Shown here: positions 61,132-64,000 of the stretch, in pieces
Numbering within the stretch: position 1 is the stretch's first letter
Layout of the letters: the number at the start of each line of letters is the position of its first letter
Assembly: GCA_050259035.1 (NCBI GenBank)
Contig: JBLMZW010000141.1
Location: forward strand, 1-64,000
DNA from: JBLMZW01 sp050259035
Lineage (GTDB): Bacteria > Bacillota > Syntrophomonadia > Syntrophomonadales > DTU052
Reading direction: 5' to 3'
Length of the DNA stretch: 64,000 nucleotides
Program-made: the position numbers and the translations under genes
The notes under the pieces: model-generated
The model's database searches: none
The model's input: the letters and a program-made list of their open reading frames with translations, nothing else
Told to the model about the DNA's origin: nothing

Positions 61132-62445
61132 TTGGTAGAAAAAATGCTGCTTCTAATGCTATGTTTAGCTGCAGTGTGCATGATCATGTTGATAATAATA
61201 TTAGCCCGGTTATTCCGAAAGGATAAGGACCAGGAAATCATAAGACGCCTGGAGTTTTTGACTGAAAGCCTAAATAAGCAAGATCGAACCCTGCGTGAGG
61301 AGATGCTCGCTAATCGAACCGAAACAGGGCAGCAGGTTCAGGTTTTAGGCGGGCTGGTGGTCGAACGAATGGCGGAAAACGCGGGATGGCAAAAGAATCA
61401 ACTCAAAGAGTTTACCCATCAGGTTTCTATCCTTATCCAGAGCAGTGAACAGAGATTGGACAATGTAAGGCAGACGGTAGAGGATAGGCTTAAGTTCCTT
61501 CAGGACGATAATAGCAGGAAACTTGAACAGATCAGATTGACTGTAGATGAGAAACTTCATTCCACACTTGAGCAGCGCCTGGGCGAATCGTTCAAATTGG
61601 TAAGTGAGCGGCTTGAGATGGTCCACAAAGGACTTGGGGAGATGCAAAATCTGGCCACCGGGGTGGGGGACTTAAAAAAGGTGCTGACTAATGTCAAAAG
61701 CAGAGGAATTTGGGGGGAGATTCAACTCGGGAATATTCTTCAGGAAGTTCTGTCTTCCGACCAATATGCAGCCAATGTTGCAGTAAAAACCAATAGCCTG
61801 GAAAGGGTCGAATATGCAGTAAGGTTACCGGGCCGGGGGGATTCACCGGGAACAGTTTGGCTTCCGATAGATGCTAAGTTTCCTCAGGAGGATTATCTTC
61901 GTCTGGTGGATGCTACTGAAGAAGGGAACCAGGTCGCCGCTAATCAGGCCTCTGTTCAGATTGAAAACCGTATTAAGGCGGAAGCTCGCAATATTGCATC
62001 AAAGTATATTGACCCACCCCATACCACGGATTTTGCTATAATGTTTCTGCCCACTGAGAGTCTTTTTGCTGAGGTAATCAGACGTCCGGGACTGCTTGAA
62101 TATCTACAGCGTGAATATCGGGTAAATGTGGCTGGACCTACTACAATGGCTGCATTGCTAAACAGCTTGGCAGTAGGGTTTCGCACCCTGGCTATCGAAA
62201 AACGTTCCAGCGAAGTGTGGAACCTTTTAGGGGCAGTAAAAACTGAATTCGGTCGATTTGGAGATTTACTGGACAAAACCCAGAAAAAATTACAGGAGGC
62301 CAGCAGTACTATAGAGAATGCGGCTCGGAGATCACGCACCATTGAGAGAAAACTAGGTAAAGTTCAAGAACTGCCTGCCGGGGAAGCGGCCTGTCAAATA
62401 GATAGTAGTGAAGAATTACAAGAGTGGGGAGAGGATGACCGGTGA
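61132..62445 (+). CDS. rmuC: RmuC-family DNA recombination protein
   Basis: A protein of about 437 residues with an N-terminal membrane helix (about 3-24), a long coiled coil (about 30-185) and the RmuC core (about 185-400): NVKSRGIWGEIQLGNILQEVL, LPIDAKFPQEDY and FLPTESLFAEV. RmuC limits inversions and has a nuclease-like fold. GGGAG lies eight bases before TTG 61132; GTG 61129 and TTG 61117 are alternatives. The stop overlaps the HD-domain gene by four bases (GTGA). Confidence 0.92.
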   Translation: MVEKMLLLMLCLAAVCMIMLIIILARLFRKDKDQEIIRRLEFLTESLNKQDRTLREEMLANRTETGQQVQVLGGLVVERMAENAGWQKNQLKEFTHQVSILIQSSEQRLDNVRQTVEDRLKFLQDDNSRKLEQIRLTVDEKLHSTLEQRLGESFKLVSERLEMVHKGLGEMQNLATGVGDLKKVLTNVKSRGIWGEIQLGNILQEVLSSDQYAANVAVKTNSLERVEYAVRLPGRGDSPGTVWLPIDAKFPQEDYLRLVDATEEGNQVAANQASVQIENRIKAEARNIASKYIDPPHTTDFAIMFLPTESLFAEVIRRPGLLEYLQREYRVNVAGPTTMAALLNSLAVGFRTLAIEKRSSEVWNLLGAVKTEFGRFGDLLDKTQKKLQEASSTIENAARRSRTIERKLGKVQELPAGEAACQIDSSEELQEWGEDDR

Positions 62446-63653
62446 TTAATCGGGAACTTCTGGAGGTAATTTATAAAGCCGCCAGCATTCAGCGCTGGAA
62501 CGATCATATAAGACCACATCGAGGCTTTACTGAGCTTGATAAACAGTCCCATAAGATGATTTATGCTTATATATTGGGCAAAATGGAAGAAACCGATCGA
62601 GGAGCCTCTGTCGACTGGTGTGCTCTAATTGAGGGGGGTATCTTTGAGTTCCTGCAAAGAATTAAATTAACTGATCTGAAGCCAACGGTTTTTCATAGGT
62701 TGATGGAACATAAAAGCCGGGAGTTGAATGAATGGGTTCTGCGAGAATTGTCTGGAGCGATCGGTGATATAGGCAACAATTTTAAGGAAAAATGCACCGC
62801 CTATCTGCTGTGTCCAGAACCGCGATCCCTGGAGCGAAGGATACTTAAAGCCGCTCACTATCTGGCGACTGACTGGGAGTTTCGAATAATTTATCACTTA
62901 AATTCACCTCTCTATGGACTTGAGGAGACCCGCAAAGAGATTGAAAATCAAATTGAGGAGCACTACGATCTGGCCGGGGTTCAAAAAATTGTATTGGGCA
63001 AAAAGACCCATGATTTTTTGGATTTAGTAGGGCAACTCAGGTTCCAACAGCGCTGGGGACAATCCCCGAGAATCCCCGAAACTTCTGTGATGGGGCATAT
63101 GTTGGTAGTAGCGATGCTAACCTTCTTTTATTCCAACCAACTTGGTGCCTGTGACAAAAGGGTATACAATAATTTTTTCGCTGGTCTTTTTCATGATCTC
63201 CCTGAAGTATTAACCAGGGATATTGTTTCCCCGGTCAAACGTTCTGTTCCTGGGCTGGAGGATTTAATAAAGGATATTGAAAAGGACCAAATACGCGAAC
63301 GCATACTGCCATTATTGCCCGAACTGTGGCATTCTGAGGTTCTTTACTTTATCCAGGAGGAATTCCAAAACAAGATCATTCAGGATACTGGTATACAATT
63401 CGTTACTTCGAGCGAGATTAGTGATAAATATAATGATGATCGGTTTTCTCCTCTGGATGGAGAACTGGTTAAGATGTGCGACCAGGTGGCTGCTTTTGTT
63501 GAGGCTTCAATGTCTATTGAATTTGGCCTTAAAATACCTGATCTGGTGATTGGCCAGCGGCAGATTTTTGAGAACTGTTCGGAGAAAACGGTATCTGGGT
63601 TGAGCTTCCGGGACGTATTTTATTTATTCAATGCTTTTAATCAGGAGGAATAG
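62442..63653 (+). CDS. HD-domain phosphohydrolase
   Basis: A 403-residue protein with a YfbR-like HD domain in the C-terminal half: SVMGHMLVVAM, FFAGLFHDLPEVLTRDIVSPVK (HD pair) and a later Asp in MCDQVAAFVEA. The N-terminal 190 residues are helical and not recognised. HD proteins of this kind hydrolyse nucleotides or other phosphate esters. The GTG start at 62442 overlaps the rmuC stop, so the genes are coupled. The Smr-domain gene follows immediately. Confidence 0.85.
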   Translation: MINRELLEVIYKAASIQRWNDHIRPHRGFTELDKQSHKMIYAYILGKMEETDRGASVDWCALIEGGIFEFLQRIKLTDLKPTVFHRLMEHKSRELNEWVLRELSGAIGDIGNNFKEKCTAYLLCPEPRSLERRILKAAHYLATDWEFRIIYHLNSPLYGLEETRKEIENQIEEHYDLAGVQKIVLGKKTHDFLDLVGQLRFQQRWGQSPRIPETSVMGHMLVVAMLTFFYSNQLGACDKRVYNNFFAGLFHDLPEVLTRDIVSPVKRSVPGLEDLIKDIEKDQIRERILPLLPELWHSEVLYFIQEEFQNKIIQDTGIQFVTSSEISDKYNDDRFSPLDGELVKMCDQVAAFVEASMSIEFGLKIPDLVIGQRQIFENCSEKTVSGLSFRDVFYLFNAFNQEE

Positions 63654-63655
63654 AA

Positions 63656-64000
63656 GTGGAAATCCTTGACCTTCATGGTATTTCACTGGAGAATGCTATC
63701 AGCAAAGTGGAAGAACAAATGGAATGGTGTTTAGCTCATGGGATAGAAATTCTAGTAATCAACCATGGCAAGGGATACCATAGCAGTCGAAACTTTTCGG
63801 TTATCAAACAGGAGGTTCGACGGTATCTTAATGATAAAAAGAGTTATCTCTCTCAGGCGGGGTACCGGGTTATCTTTGGAGAAGCCAATTACCCTGTGAC
63901 GTTGGAATTTGACGAAGGTCATACCTTGATCGTAAGGAAAGGACTGGAAAGTGATTATCTTGGGAGCAAACAGAGAATCGAGAAGAACCAGATAGTTTTT
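63656..64000 (+). CDS. Smr-domain protein, N-terminal part
   Basis: The frame starts with GTG 63656, six bases after GGAGGA, two bases past the HD gene stop, and continues to the window edge (115 codons visible). It opens VEILDLHGISLENAI and has VINHGKGYHSS near residue 35, the signature of the Smr domain found in MutS2 and in stand-alone endonucleases. The visible continuation beyond residue 60 is not recognised. The gene is incomplete here. Confidence 0.8.
   Translation, partial: MEILDLHGISLENAISKVEEQMEWCLAHGIEILVINHGKGYHSSRNFSVIKQEVRRYLNDKKSYLSQAGYRVIFGEANYPVTLEFDEGHTLIVRKGLESDYLGSKQRIEKNQIVF

Overview
The window reads as a chromosomal stretch from a Gram-positive, low-to-moderate GC Firmicute, most likely an anaerobic, spore-capable member of Clostridia. 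This is inferred from strong Shine-Dalgarno sequences, frequent TTG/GTG starts, the gene run polA-mutM-ytaF-coaE-transglycosylase, an AddAB-type recombination nuclease, DegV, an ECF sigma with a DUF4349 anti-sigma partner, and a CoA-disulfide reductase. No prophage, complete insertion sequence, CRISPR array or rRNA operon was seen.

Layout. 1-2918 (minus): DUF3999/DUF2339 membrane pair. 3320-5623 (plus): three-gene membrane module with a CcdA/DsbD-like thiol carrier, a NapH-like polyferredoxin and a small anchored protein with a calcium-loop-like motif. 5742-7444: NAD salvage pair PnuC and NadR. 7677-14136: addB and addA. 14320: small DUF805 protein. 14860-25883 (minus): a compact eight-gene surface-polysaccharide operon matching the Gram-positive Pel type (epimerase-PelD fusion, PelE, deacetylase, PelF, PelG), followed without a clear break by CotH kinase, VTC and DUF4956 genes. 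A DUF4832 surface protein (26049-27518) lies just upstream. 27671-30928 (minus): DegV and a two-component system. 31208-33473: class III aminotransferase divergent from a TetR regulator, with a palindromic operator between.

33805-41734 (plus) is the most unusual transporter locus. Two sugar-type ABC permeases, an HlyD-like adaptor, a MacB-core-like membrane protein, a lipoprotein that fuses a predicted beta-propeller to a solute-binding domain, and a MalK/UgpC-type ATPase lie in one run. 42077-47000: metallo-beta-lactamase-fold protein behind a good SigA promoter, a C_GCAxxG-SCP2 fusion, a TetR regulator, a perfect 8+8 bp inverted repeat, and CoA-disulfide reductase with a rhodanese domain. 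47141-47226: tRNA-Leu(CAA) on the minus strand. 47498-51692: five-Fn3-repeat secreted protein, then the ECF sigma and its anti-sigma. 51915-57329: DNA replication/repair and housekeeping run. 57460 to the end: oligopeptide-type binding protein, chemotaxis receptor, RmuC, HD-domain protein, and a truncated Smr-domain gene.

The main candidates for undescribed biology are the Pel-type operon, whose epimerase domain has lost its catalytic tyrosine while its PelD domain keeps a c-di-GMP RxxD site; the hybrid ABC/HlyD/MacB-like operon; the AddA-like subunit carrying its own four-cysteine iron-sulfur signature; and the CcdA-NapH redox module. Functions are inferred from reading protein sequences and motifs; no database search was possible.
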